A DNA stretch of 64,000 nt from Sphingobacteriaceae bacterium (GTDB taxonomy: Bacteria; Bacteroidota; Bacteroidia; Sphingobacteriales; Sphingobacteriaceae): NCBI GenBank assembly GCA_903642215.1, contig CAHJWG010000004.1, forward strand, positions 124,001 to 188,000. Reading direction: 5' to 3'. Under the pieces are notes generated by a model. That model made no database searches. It was given only the letters and a program-made list of their open reading frames with translations, and was not told the DNA's origin. A program made the translations under genes and the position numbers. Positions 8,130 to 16,577 of the stretch are shown piece after piece. Each line of letters begins with the position of its first letter. Within the stretch, counting starts at the first letter, position 1.

Positions 8130-9692
8130 TTAGAAAGGAGCTTCGTCTTCCAGATCATCCATCCGGGACGGGCGGATAATAAAGTTGCTTGGCTTTTCAA
8201 ATTCTGCGGAAGGTTTTAAGCCGGCAGAAGCATTATTTGCAGCCGAAAAATCTGTGGAGTTATCATCCAAATCTGTAAACTTCACATATTTTCCTACAAA
8301 CTTTAATCTTACGCGGCCGGTTTCGCCGTTTCGGTGCTTCGCAATGATGATTTCGCCCACACCTTGCGTTGGGTTGTTGTCTTCATCAAATTCCAATCCG
8401 TAATATTCAGGCCGATACAGAAATAAAACCATATCCGCATCCTGCTCAATCGAACCGGATTCCCGCAAGTCGGATAACATTGGCCGTTTTGAACCTCCGG
8501 GCCGGTTTTCTACCGCACGGCTCAACTGTGAAAGTGCAATTACGGGCACATTTAATTCTTTGGCAACAGATTTTAATGCCCTCGAAATACTGCCGATTTC
8601 CTGCTCCCGGTTTCCGCCGCCTTTGCCTTCGCCTTTTCCCTGCATCAATTGTAAATAATCAATAATGATCATTTGGATATCGTGCTGCGATTTTAACCGC
8701 CTGCATTTCGCCCGAAATTCAAAAATATTTAAAGCCGGCGTATCATCAATAATCAAAGGTGCCTGCTCTAAACGGCCGATTTTAGAGTGAATCTGCTGCC
8801 ATTCCCATTCTTCCAGATTCCCTTTTCTGATTTTTTCCTGTTCGATATGTGTCTCACCGGAAACCAAACGGTTAACCAACTGAATGGACGACATTTCCAA
8901 GGAAAAAACCACAACCGGTTTGTTAAAATCAACGGCTGCATTACGTGCGCAACTCAACACAAAAGCCGTTTTACCCATTGCCGGGCGGGCCGCAATAATC
9001 ACCAGGTCAGATTTTTGCCAGCCGGAAGTCATTCGATCCAAATCGGTAAAACCGGAAGCAACACCTGTTAAACCGTCTTTTTTATTTTTTAACGCTTCCA
9101 TTTCTTTCAGCGTTTCGTGCATCAGGTCGTCCATTTTGCGCGAATCTCTGCGGAGGTTGTTTTGGGCAATATCGAATAGGTTTTTCTCAGCTTTATCCAG
9201 TAAATCAAGCACATCGGTTGTGTCTTCATAAGCCTGACTGATTACTTCCGTAGAAATCCTGATCAATTCTCGCTGTAAAAATTTTTGGATAATGATGCGC
9301 GAGTGAAACTCAATATTTGCTGCCGAAGCAACACGGTTTGTTAATTCGGTAATAAAATAAGCACCGCCGATCATCTCCAAATCACCTTGCTGGCGCAGTT
9401 GCGCTGTAACGGTTAAAATATCAACAGGAGAAGTTTTTTCGAATAGTGTTTTTATCGCCAAAAAAATCTTCTGGTGGCTGTCGCGATAAAAAACTTCCGG
9501 CTTTAAAATATCAATAACAGAAGATAATGCATCTTTTTCCAGCATCAACGCACCTAAAACAGCCTCCTCCAAATCCGTTGCCTGCGGCTGTAGTTTGCCC
9601 AGGCTGCTGCCAGCCGGATTGTTAAACTTAGTACGCCTGTCGTTATTGTAAGTGCCCGATCTGCTAAAATTATTTTCACCTTCTGAACTCAT
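8130..9692 (-). CDS. dnaB: Replicative DNA helicase
   Basis: The hexameric fork helicase, 520 residues. The N-terminal DnaB domain (about 20-125) begins QATDLEEAVLGALMLEKDA. The RecA-like ATPase domain has Walker A AARPAMGKTAFVL, Walker B region QMIIIDYLQLM, and SDLRESGSIEQDADMVLFLYRPEYY. The tail is extended and acidic, ending DDLEDEAPF, as is usual in Bacteroidota. The frame continues to TTG at 9710, but ATG 9692 is the better start. Two TAATTTTG promoter boxes and DnaA-box-like sites lie upstream. It converges with chrA, with one base between the two. Confidence 0.96.
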   Translation of the reverse strand: MSSEGENNFSRSGTYNNDRRTKFNNPAGSSLGKLQPQATDLEEAVLGALMLEKDALSSVIDILKPEVFYRDSHQKIFLAIKTLFEKTSPVDILTVTAQLRQQGDLEMIGGAYFITELTNRVASAANIEFHSRIIIQKFLQRELIRISTEVISQAYEDTTDVLDLLDKAEKNLFDIAQNNLRRDSRKMDDLMHETLKEMEALKNKKDGLTGVASGFTDLDRMTSGWQKSDLVIIAARPAMGKTAFVLSCARNAAVDFNKPVVVFSLEMSSIQLVNRLVSGETHIEQEKIRKGNLEEWEWQQIHSKIGRLEQAPLIIDDTPALNIFEFRAKCRRLKSQHDIQMIIIDYLQLMQGKGEGKGGGNREQEIGSISRALKSVAKELNVPVIALSQLSRAVENRPGGSKRPMLSDLRESGSIEQDADMVLFLYRPEYYGLEFDEDNNPTQGVGEIIIAKHRNGETGRVRLKFVGKYVKFTDLDDNSTDFSAANNASAGLKPSAEFEKPSNFIIRPSRMDDLEDEAPF

Positions 9693-9697
9693 AACAT

Positions 9698-9715
9698 CAA
9701 AATTAAACAAAATTA
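9698..9715 (-). promoter_or_regulatory. Two overlapping-range -7 boxes (TAATTTTG) for dnaB
   Basis: On the minus strand TAATTTTG occurs at 9708-9715 and again at 9698-9705. Both are exact TAnnTTTG matches. The nearer one ends 5 bases before the dnaB ATG, which would give an almost leaderless transcript; the farther one gives a short leader. Confidence 0.5.
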
Positions 9716-9783
9716 AGCGGTAGATTTTTTTTAAAAATTAACACCTGTTTCAATCACTAAAACGGCTGATGGTATAAATCAGG

Positions 9784-9838
9784 TTATCAACATTATAAAA
9801 AATATTAGTAAAAGGTTTTCCACATTTAGTGTTGATAA
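9784..9838. promoter_or_regulatory. Cluster of three DnaA-box-like sites
   Basis: TTATCAACA (9784-9792), TTTTCCACA (9816-9824) and the reverse of TTATCAACA (9830-9838) each differ by one base from the DnaA box TTATCCACA. They are followed by about 80 bases of very AT-rich sequence with repeated TGTTAATA. The cluster lies between the divergent dnaB and rlmB genes. It could mean DnaA control of dnaB, or origin-like DNA. Confidence 0.4.
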
Positions 9839-9920
9839 GAATTTCTATTTTAAATTAAACTGCTATCAATCAATAATTTATATCATTGTTAATAACTGTT
9901 TTTACTGTTAATAATTTGGG

Positions 9921-9936
9921 GTGATAAAAGAAGCAT
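9921..9936 (+). repeat. Dispersed motif copy (GTGATAAAAGAAGCAT)
   Basis: A full-consensus copy in the dnaB-rlmB divergent region, about 65 bases upstream of the rlmB start. Confidence 0.75.
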
Positions 9937-10001
9937 GGTAAGTTAAACCGGGTAAATGGCTCAATTTATAATTACTTTCGCGTTTGATTGAGTTAAGAAA
10001 T

Positions 10002-10778
10002 ATGATGCAACGCCCGCAGTTTAAAAAGGAAAGTAACCAGATGGTTTTTGGGATTCGTGCCGTGATGGAAGCAATACGATTAGGCAAAGAAATTGAGTCG
10101 TTATATATACAAAGAGGTTTAGGCGGAGAATTATTTAGCGAATTAAAAAATACGTTAAACGAATTTCAAATTACAGCGCAGCAAGTTCCCATCGAAAAAT
10201 TAAACCGCATTACCGCTAAAAACCATCAGGGGATTGTTGCCTTTATTTCGCCTATCGTTTATCAAAAAATAGAAGATATTATCCCGCAGGTTTACGAAAG
10301 GGGCGAAGTGCCGCTGGTTTTGGTTTTGGATGGAATTACCGATGTTCGGAACATGGGTGCGATTGCGCGTTCTGCAGAATGCGCCGGCGTGCACGCAATT
10401 GTACTGCCTTTAAAAGGTTCGGCACAAATTAACGAAGATGCGATTAAAACTTCTGCCGGTGCTTTGTACCAAATCCCGGTTTGCAGGCATAGCAATTTAT
10501 TACAAACCGTTCAGTTTTTACAATCATCTGGTTTGCAATTAGTTTGCTGTACCGAAAAAACTACAAAAGATATTTATCAACCTGATTATACAGCACCAAC
10601 AGCCATCATTATGGGTTCGGAAGAGGATGGGATTGCTAACGAATTGATCCGAATTGCAGATCATCTGGCTAAAATCCCTATGTTCGGCAAAATTGAATCG
10701 CTTAATGTTTCCGTTTCCACAGGTGTAATTTTGTACGAAGCGATTAGGCAGCGGATAGGTACGAGAAGTGAGGTTTGA
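10002..10778 (+). CDS. rlmB: 23S rRNA 2'-O-methyltransferase, TrmH/RlmB family
   Basis: A SPOUT-fold SAM-dependent methyltransferase of 258 residues. RlmB of E. coli modifies G2251 of 23S rRNA. Motifs seen: the N-terminal substrate-binding part beginning VFGIRAVMEAI, then GITDVRNMGAIARSAECAG (motif 1 with N-x-G-A-I-x-R), IIMGSEEDGI (motif 2), and PMFGKIESLNVSVSTGVILYE (motif 3, knot). The frame opens at TTG 9984, but ATG 10002 is preferred. The last six residues (GTRSEV) are encoded by the arm of an inverted-repeat element, so the C-terminus has been altered by that repeat. Confidence 0.92.
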   Translation: MMQRPQFKKESNQMVFGIRAVMEAIRLGKEIESLYIQRGLGGELFSELKNTLNEFQITAQQVPIEKLNRITAKNHQGIVAFISPIVYQKIEDIIPQVYERGEVPLVLVLDGITDVRNMGAIARSAECAGVHAIVLPLKGSAQINEDAIKTSAGALYQIPVCRHSNLLQTVQFLQSSGLQLVCCTEKTTKDIYQPDYTAPTAIIMGSEEDGIANELIRIADHLAKIPMFGKIESLNVSVSTGVILYEAIRQRIGTRSEV

Positions 10779-10804
10779 GGAACGAGGTATGCCGATCACG
10801 TTTT

Positions 10805-10852
10805 AAAAAATAGGTGACAAAAGAAGTATCGCCTAATGCTTCTTTTATCACC
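10805..10852 (-). terminator. Inverted motif pair acting as terminator
   Basis: GGTGACAAAAGAAGTAT (10813-10829) and ATGCTTCTTTTATCACC (10836-10852) are opposite-strand copies of the dispersed motif. They form a 17-base stem with a 6-base loop. Read on the minus strand, the stem is followed by a T-rich run, suiting termination of manC. Confidence 0.7.
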
Positions 10853-10856
10853 TAAA

Positions 10857-10951
10857 ATATCAGTTAGTGCCTAATCCCGCATCTCAAATATCAGTTAGTG
10901 CCTAACCCCCGCACCTCAAATATATGTTAGTGCGTAACCCCCGCACCTCAA
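10857..10951. repeat. Three tandem repeats of about 32 bases
   Basis: Units 10857-10887, 10888-10919 and 10920-10951 each contain GTTAGTGC followed by CTCAA at the end, with a few changes between copies. They lie inside the inverted-repeat element between rlmB and manC. No function is apparent. Confidence 0.7.
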
Positions 10952-10971
10952 ACCTCGCTCCTCGTACCTCC

Positions 10972-12057
10972 CTAAATATAAACCGTTCCGAATTTCTGCT
11001 TCACATCGGCAACAACCTTTTTTACATTCTGTTCCTGGTCGCGTGGACAAATCAATAAGGTATTATTGGCTTCAACCACAATATAATCATTCAAACCCTG
11101 GATGATAACTAATTTTTCATCCGGCACATTTACCATACAGTTGGTAGAATTATAAAGGATAACTTTTTCTGAAGGAATTGCTGCATTGCCTTCTGTATCC
11201 TTTTCTGCCAACTGATAAATGGAAGCCCAAGTCCCTAAATCAGACCAGCCAAACTCGGAAGGCAGCACATAAACGTTATCCGCCTTTTCCATAATGCCGT
11301 AATCAATCGAAATATTGGTGCATTGCTGGTAAACATTAGAAACGTAAGCTTTTTCGGATTCGGTATTATAATGCGGATCAGCTTCCTCAAAAATCTCGTT
11401 CATTTCCGGCAGATAATCTGCAAACGCTTTGGTAATTGCTTTGGCTGTCCAAACAAAAATCCCGGCGTTCCATAAAAAATCACCGCTTTGGATAAAGGAA
11501 GCGGCAATCTCCAGCGTTGGTTTTTCTGTAAAGGTTTTTACCTTGTAAAAGGAGCTGTCCAAAACTTCTTCTGTGTATTGGATGTAACCGTAACCGGTAT
11601 CCGGGCGGGATGGTTTAATGCCTAAAGTAATGAGGCACTGATGTTTAGCCGCGGTTTCGAGAGATTGATTTATGGTGTTTACAAAACCTGCTTCATCTAA
11701 AATCAGGTGATCAGAAGGCGCAACGGTAATTACCGCATCCGGATTGCCGTTCTGTATTTTAAAACAGCCGTAAGCCACACACGGAGCCGTGTTACGCATT
11801 ACAGGTTCGCCCAAAATCTGGCTGTATTCCATGTCCGGCAGCTGCGTTTTTACCAATTCGATATAAATATCATTGGTAACAACGTAGATGTTTTCTTTCG
11901 GACAAATTTTTAAAAAACGGTCATACGTGCTTTGAATTAACGTTTTTCCGGTTCCTAAAATATCTATAAATTGTTTGGGATAAGAAGTTCTGCTGATCGG
12001 CCAGAAACGGCTGCCAATTCCACCAGCCATGATAATAGCGTAATAATTCTTATTCAT
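10972..12057 (-). CDS. manC: Mannose-1-phosphate guanylyltransferase
   Basis: It makes GDP-mannose from mannose-1-phosphate and GTP for glycan and lipopolysaccharide synthesis. The 361-residue protein starts MNKNYYAIIMAGGIGSRFWP, the nucleotide-binding loop, followed by SYPKQFIDILG, then VAPSDHLI, VKTFTEKP and FLWNAGIFVWTAKAI, all family motifs. There is no C-terminal isomerase domain, so this is the monofunctional form. The frame opens at TTG 12066; ATG 12057 is preferred. A GDP-mannose pyrophosphatase (NudK) at 29.3 kb could balance the same pool. Confidence 0.93.
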   Translation of the reverse strand: MNKNYYAIIMAGGIGSRFWPISRTSYPKQFIDILGTGKTLIQSTYDRFLKICPKENIYVVTNDIYIELVKTQLPDMEYSQILGEPVMRNTAPCVAYGCFKIQNGNPDAVITVAPSDHLILDEAGFVNTINQSLETAAKHQCLITLGIKPSRPDTGYGYIQYTEEVLDSSFYKVKTFTEKPTLEIAASFIQSGDFLWNAGIFVWTAKAITKAFADYLPEMNEIFEEADPHYNTESEKAYVSNVYQQCTNISIDYGIMEKADNVYVLPSEFGWSDLGTWASIYQLAEKDTEGNAAIPSEKVILYNSTNCMVNVPDEKLVIIQGLNDYIVVEANNTLLICPRDQEQNVKKVVADVKQKFGTVYI

Positions 12058-12187
12058 AAAAGTCAATCTTACTTGGATAATTTGATGTGAAGATGTGAAA
12101 ATTATATGAAAAAAGAACGATTTGAATAAAACCTAATCTGCCAAAATCGTATAAATTCTAATAAAATCATATCAGAAGTTTACAATC

Positions 12188-12205
12188 TATGCTGTTTTTA
12201 TCAGG
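12188..12205 (-). repeat. Dispersed motif copy, AC variant
   Basis: On the minus strand this reads CCTGATAAAAACAGCATA, the TAAAAACAGYAT class of the motif. It lies in the divergent region between manC and recQ (12058-12296), which otherwise holds only promoter-like AT-rich DNA. Confidence 0.7.
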
Positions 12206-12296
12206 CAAAAAAGTTAAATTCGCATACGATTTTTCTTTCAATTAATCTATTTTAAATTGAAAGTTAACAATATTAAGGATAATTTTAAAGGAGATA

Positions 12297-14489
12297 ATGA
12301 TAGAGACAAAAAAGTCGCTTTTTGAAAGTTTACAAAATTTTTTCGGATTTAATAATTTCAAAGGCGATCAGGAAGCCATAATAGAAAATATACTGGCAGG
12401 CAAAGATACTTTTGTAATTATGCCAACGGGCGGCGGCAAATCCATGTGCTACCAATTACCTGCGCTGATGAGCGAAGGGACGGCAATTGTAATTTCACCA
12501 TTGATTGCCCTGATGAAAAACCAGGTTGACCAGTTGCGTGCTTTTGGCGGTGCAGACAGTATTGCGCATTTCCTCAATTCATCTTTAAATAAAACAGAAA
12601 TTGCCAAGGTTAAAGAAGATGTAATTACCGGCAAGGCCAAACTTCTATATGTTGCGCCCGAATCCTTAACCAAGCAGGAAAATATTGATTTTTTACAGTT
12701 GATAAAAGTTTCTTTCGTTGCGGTGGATGAAGCACATTGTATCTCGGAGTGGGGCCATGATTTTCGTCCGGAATATCGTAAAATCCGCCAGGTAATCAGT
12801 AACATCGGCGATAATATCCCGATTATAGCTTTAACGGCAACCGCAACGCCAAAAGTACAGCAGGACATCCAGAAAAATTTACAGATGAACAATGCGCTGC
12901 TGTATAAATCATCTTTTAACCGCACCAATTTATATTATGAAGTTAGGGCCAAGCGAAACGTGATTAAAGAAATCGTCCGTTTTGTAAAGCAACATCAGGG
13001 GAAATCGGGTATTATTTATTGCCTCAGCCGGAAAAAAGTAGAAGAAGTTGCAGAAGCTTTAAATCTAAACGGCATCAAAGCTTTACCGTACCATGCCGGT
13101 TTAGACCCGAAAGTTCGCGCCGATACGCAGGACAAATTTTTGATGGAAGACGTGGATGTGATTGTTGCCACAATTGCTTTTGGGATGGGTATTGATAAAC
13201 CCGATGTGCGTTACGTAATCCACCATGATGTGCCGAAAAGCATGGAAGGTTATTACCAGGAAACCGGCCGTTCCGGCCGGGATGGCGGCGAAGGTATTTG
13301 CTTGTCTTTTTATTCTGAAAAGGATGTAGATAAACTGCAAAAGTTTATGAAGGATAAGCCTGTTGCCGAACGGGAAATCGGTACACAGATTTTAAAAGAA
13401 GTAATTGACTATGCAGAATCTGCGGTTTGCCGCCGTAAACAAATCCTGCATTACTTCGGTGAAAATTTTGATGAATCCGACTGTAACTGTATGTGCGATA
13501 ATTGCCGCGCACAAAAAGAATTTTTTGACGTGCAGGAACCGCTGCAAAAAGCTTTAAAACTGGTGCTGCAGTTAGGCGAAAAGTTTGATGATCTGCACAT
13601 CATCAGTATGTTAATGGGCATTGATAATCCGCAGATCCATAATTACGAGCATCATTTATTACCGGAATTCGGCTCCGGAAAAGAAGAAGGCGAAAACTTG
13701 TGGAAATCCTTAATGCGCCAGGCTTTGCTTAATAATTATCTGGCAAAAGATATTGATTATTATGGTTTACTGCGCTTAACTGACAAGGGGAAAGATTATC
13801 TCGAAAATCCATACGAGTTAAAATGGGTTTATAACCGGCCAATGGGTGCCACAGATGACGATGCGGAAGATGAAGCACCGCAAGGTTCCGGCGTGCTGGA
13901 TACGCAATTGCTGCAGATGCTGAAAGATTTGCGTAAAAAGATTGCCAAGCAGAAAAACCTGCCGCCGTTTGTTATTTTTCAGGATCCTTCACTGGAAGAA
14001 ATGTGTACGCATTACCCGATCACGTTGGAAGAAATGAAGCAGATTTCCGGTGTCGGAACAGGTAAAGCGGTAAAATTTGGTACTGCTTTTACCGAACTAA
14101 TTAAGAAGTATGTAGAAGAAAACAACATTGACCGCCCGGTTGATTTGGTAATCAAATCTGCTGCCAATAAATCTGCCATCAAAGTTTCAATCATTCAAAA
14201 TATCGATCGGCATATTGCGCTCGAAGATATTGCTTCTTCCAAAGGCTTGTCATACGAAGATATTTTGCGCGAGATCGAATCTATCGTTAATTCCGGTACA
14301 AAATTAAACCTGAGCTATTATATCGATGATTTGATTGATGAAGACCGGCAGGAAGAAGTTTTCGATTATTTCCGCACAGCGGAAGCGGATTCAATCGAAA
14401 ATGCTTTAAAAGAATTAGGTTCTGATGATTATACGCAGGAAGAACTACAACTAATGCGGATCAAATTTATGTCGGAGTTAGGAAATTAG
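12297..14489 (+). CDS. recQ: ATP-dependent DNA helicase RecQ
   Basis: A 3'-5' helicase for recombination and fork repair, 730 residues. Helicase motifs: GDQEAIIENILAGKDTFVIMPTGGGKS (motif 0 and Walker A), VDEAHCISEWGHDFRP (DEAH and aromatic-rich loop), ALTATATP, and YQETGRSGRDG (motif VI). The zinc-binding Cys set is visible around CRRKQILHYFGE and CNCMCDNC. An RQC winged helix follows, then an HRDC domain (about 530-600, ISGVGTGKAVKFG). About 125 more residues form an acidic C-terminal extension of the type common in Bacteroidota RecQ. ATG 12297 follows GGAG at a suitable distance. Confidence 0.95.
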   Translation: MIETKKSLFESLQNFFGFNNFKGDQEAIIENILAGKDTFVIMPTGGGKSMCYQLPALMSEGTAIVISPLIALMKNQVDQLRAFGGADSIAHFLNSSLNKTEIAKVKEDVITGKAKLLYVAPESLTKQENIDFLQLIKVSFVAVDEAHCISEWGHDFRPEYRKIRQVISNIGDNIPIIALTATATPKVQQDIQKNLQMNNALLYKSSFNRTNLYYEVRAKRNVIKEIVRFVKQHQGKSGIIYCLSRKKVEEVAEALNLNGIKALPYHAGLDPKVRADTQDKFLMEDVDVIVATIAFGMGIDKPDVRYVIHHDVPKSMEGYYQETGRSGRDGGEGICLSFYSEKDVDKLQKFMKDKPVAEREIGTQILKEVIDYAESAVCRRKQILHYFGENFDESDCNCMCDNCRAQKEFFDVQEPLQKALKLVLQLGEKFDDLHIISMLMGIDNPQIHNYEHHLLPEFGSGKEEGENLWKSLMRQALLNNYLAKDIDYYGLLRLTDKGKDYLENPYELKWVYNRPMGATDDDAEDEAPQGSGVLDTQLLQMLKDLRKKIAKQKNLPPFVIFQDPSLEEMCTHYPITLEEMKQISGVGTGKAVKFGTAFTELIKKYVEENNIDRPVDLVIKSAANKSAIKVSIIQNIDRHIALEDIASSKGLSYEDILREIESIVNSGTKLNLSYYIDDLIDEDRQEEVFDYFRTAEADSIENALKELGSDDYTQEELQLMRIKFMSELGN

Positions 14490-14506
14490 GTGGTAAAAGA
14501 AGTATC
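14489..14506 (+). repeat. Dispersed motif copy (GGTGGTAAAAGAAGTATC)
   Basis: A full-consensus copy that starts at the last base of the recQ stop codon and runs directly into the tandem repeat block. Confidence 0.75.
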
Positions 14507-14510
14507 AAGT

Positions 14511-14633
14511 AAGTATTTAGTAACAAGTATTTAGTAACAAGTATTTAGTAACAAGTATTTAGTATCAAGTACAACAGGATGACTTTATACTAAATACTTA
14601 ATACTAAATACTTAATACTTAATACTTAATACT
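14511..14633. repeat. 14-base tandem repeats forming a long hairpin
   Basis: AAGTATTTAGTAAC is repeated four times (14511-14566, the last copy ending TATC). After a short spacer come the inverted equivalents, AATACTTAATACTAA-type units to 14633. The whole block folds back on itself between the convergent recQ and OmpA-family genes. Related text surrounds the motif at 20553-20655. Confidence 0.65.
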
Positions 14634-14648
14634 CATTTCTACTTACCA

Positions 14649-16541
14649 CTAATTCGATACTATCTTAAATTCTGTTCTGCGGTTCCGGCTTCTGCCTTCA
14701 TCGGTTGTATTTGGAGCTACCGGTTGCATAGCTCCGTATCCTTTATAAGTTAACCTGGCAGCCGCAATTTTATTGGCAACCAAATAATCGTATACTGCTT
14801 TTGCCCGGTTTTCTGAAAGTGACTGGTTTGATTTTGCATCACCAACATTATCTGTAAAACCGGAAATTTCTATATAAACTTTCGGATTCACATTTAAAAA
14901 GATAATCAACTTTTCCAGTTCTGATTTCGACTCCGGTTTTAACACAAATTGATTCGTATCAAAAAAAATATTTCGCAATACCGATTTTTTACCGGCTTCA
15001 ATTTCCTGTAAAGAAACTTCAATTAAAAAGGGTTTCCCGGTTTTTTGGTTTATAAGCGAGAAATTTTCCGAATACAGCAAGTATCCCGGCCGGGAAATAT
15101 TCAGTCCGTAATCTTTACCGATACTCAATGTTGCTAAAAATTGTCCCTGGTTTAAAGCGTTCACATTTTGAAAGATCAACTGATTTGTTTTTAAGTCAAT
15201 TATCTGTACATCAGCATCTAAAGGCTGTTTGCTTTTAGCATCTTTTACAGAACCTTTTACATAAGTTACCACATTCGGGCGGATTTTCTCCGGCATTTCA
15301 AACGTATAAATATCATATCCGCCGGCTCCTTTTAATTGATTGGAAGAGAAAAAAGCGTAAGAACCGTTTGCCGTAAGCGTTAAACCGTTCTCATCCCCGC
15401 TGGAATTGATCGGATAACCTAAATTTTCCGGCTTCTGCCATTTTCCGTCCGGCCCTTTTCTACTTAAAAATAAATCTTTACTGCCCAAACCGGGCCAGCC
15501 GTTTGATGAAAAATACAACGTTTGATCATCGGGATGAATAAACGGCGATTGTTCATCATAAGGCGTGTTGATGTTCGGGCCGAGGTTTTCCGGTTCGCTC
15601 CAGCCTTTATTTGTGAAGGTAGATTTCCAGATATCGTAACCGCCGTAGCCGCCTTTGCGCAGGCTCACAAAGTACAACGTTTTACCATCTGCGCTGATAG
15701 AAGGTTGAGATTCCCATCCGGGCGTGTTAACCGGCAGGCCCAGATTAAAAGGCTTGTCCCAGTCGATACTGTTTTTATGGGATAAAAATATGTCGCAGCG
15801 GCCCAAACCATCCGGGCGGTTACAGCCCGTAAAAAACAGATACTGGCCGTCCTGCGTTAACGATTGTGCACCTTCATTATACTCGGGCGTGTTAATTTTA
15901 TTACTCAAACCGGTTGCCGGTGTCCACTGGTTTTTAAGGCGTTTACTTTGGTAAAAATCTTCATTGTTGCCAATTTTACGCGTAAATATCAGCGTACTTT
16001 CATCCGCAGTAACATTTGGTAAATATTCATCTGCATTGGTATTGATGCTGTTTCCTAAATTTTCCGGCTTAAAATCCACCGGATGTTGCATCGTATTTAT
16101 ACTAAAATCACAATCAATAATCAGTTTTTGGGCAGTTGCGCGGTCTTTCGGCAAAATTTCGTTAAAGCTTAAATACTGCGTTAAAGCTGTTTTTGCTTCC
16201 GCATATTTTCCGAGCATAATATCAACATCGCCCAGGTTTAAATACATGGCGCGGTTATAATTCGGGTTGAGGGAAATCGCTTTGCCAAACTGTGCGGCAG
16301 CTTCCGCATAATGATGCGTGTAGCGATAAACGTTGCCCAGCTGATTATGCGCTTCTACAAATTGATCATCCGCCGCAATGGCCTGGTTTAATTGCGTTGC
16401 CGCCTGCTCATATTGCTGATAATTAATACTTTGATTAGCCAGCGCATAAAATTTTATCGCTTCTTTGTTACTGGTAGAATAAGGCTGCTGCGCTGAAACC
16501 GAAAAAGGCAGGCATAAAAGAAGTATCAATAGGTATCGCAT
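14649..16541 (-). CDS. OmpA-family envelope protein with TPR and PD40 repeats
   Basis: A 630-residue exported protein. ATG 16541 gives MRYLLILLLCLPFSVSAQQP, a clear signal peptide; an upstream TTG at 16565 is not needed. Domains in order: TPRs (about 25-130, FVEAHNQLGNVYRYTHHYAEAAAQFGKAI), WD40-like PD40 repeats (about 165-420, FTRKIGNNEDFYQSK and repeated LYFVSLRKGGYGGYDIWKS-type units), a carboxypeptidase-regulatory-like segment, and a C-terminal OmpA peptidoglycan-binding domain (about 520-630, ISGFTDNVGDAKSNQSLSENRA). This architecture is typical of Bacteroidota outer-membrane-associated proteins, including relatives of T9SS PorE. The signal sequence overlaps a motif copy at 16511-16527. 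Confidence 0.9.
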   Translation of the reverse strand: MRYLLILLLCLPFSVSAQQPYSTSNKEAIKFYALANQSINYQQYEQAATQLNQAIAADDQFVEAHNQLGNVYRYTHHYAEAAAQFGKAISLNPNYNRAMYLNLGDVDIMLGKYAEAKTALTQYLSFNEILPKDRATAQKLIIDCDFSINTMQHPVDFKPENLGNSINTNADEYLPNVTADESTLIFTRKIGNNEDFYQSKRLKNQWTPATGLSNKINTPEYNEGAQSLTQDGQYLFFTGCNRPDGLGRCDIFLSHKNSIDWDKPFNLGLPVNTPGWESQPSISADGKTLYFVSLRKGGYGGYDIWKSTFTNKGWSEPENLGPNINTPYDEQSPFIHPDDQTLYFSSNGWPGLGSKDLFLSRKGPDGKWQKPENLGYPINSSGDENGLTLTANGSYAFFSSNQLKGAGGYDIYTFEMPEKIRPNVVTYVKGSVKDAKSKQPLDADVQIIDLKTNQLIFQNVNALNQGQFLATLSIGKDYGLNISRPGYLLYSENFSLINQKTGKPFLIEVSLQEIEAGKKSVLRNIFFDTNQFVLKPESKSELEKLIIFLNVNPKVYIEISGFTDNVGDAKSNQSLSENRAKAVYDYLVANKIAAARLTYKGYGAMQPVAPNTTDEGRSRNRRTEFKIVSN

Positions 16542-16577
16542 CACAATTTGTTTGTACGAAACCAAGTTAAAAACATA

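Larger units (their letters stand above)
10758..10968. repeat. Inverted-repeat element spanning the rlmB-manC junction
   Basis: Two 23-base arms (10758-10780 and 10946-10968) match in inverted orientation at all but two positions. They enclose a motif-pair terminator and three tandem units. The left arm supplies the end and stop codon of rlmB; the right arm ends 4 bases before the manC stop. The arms contain GTACGAG and AGGTTTGAGG; related text recurs at about 40215-40240. It resembles a miniature non-coding mobile repeat. Confidence 0.6.

Noticed and set aside
10857..10951. Possible short CRISPR or attachment site
   Set aside because: The 32-base units are tandem with no spacers, and there is no integrase.
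14511..14633. Possible CRISPR array
   Set aside because: The repeat units are directly adjacent without unique spacers, and the second half is their inverse; no cas genes are present.
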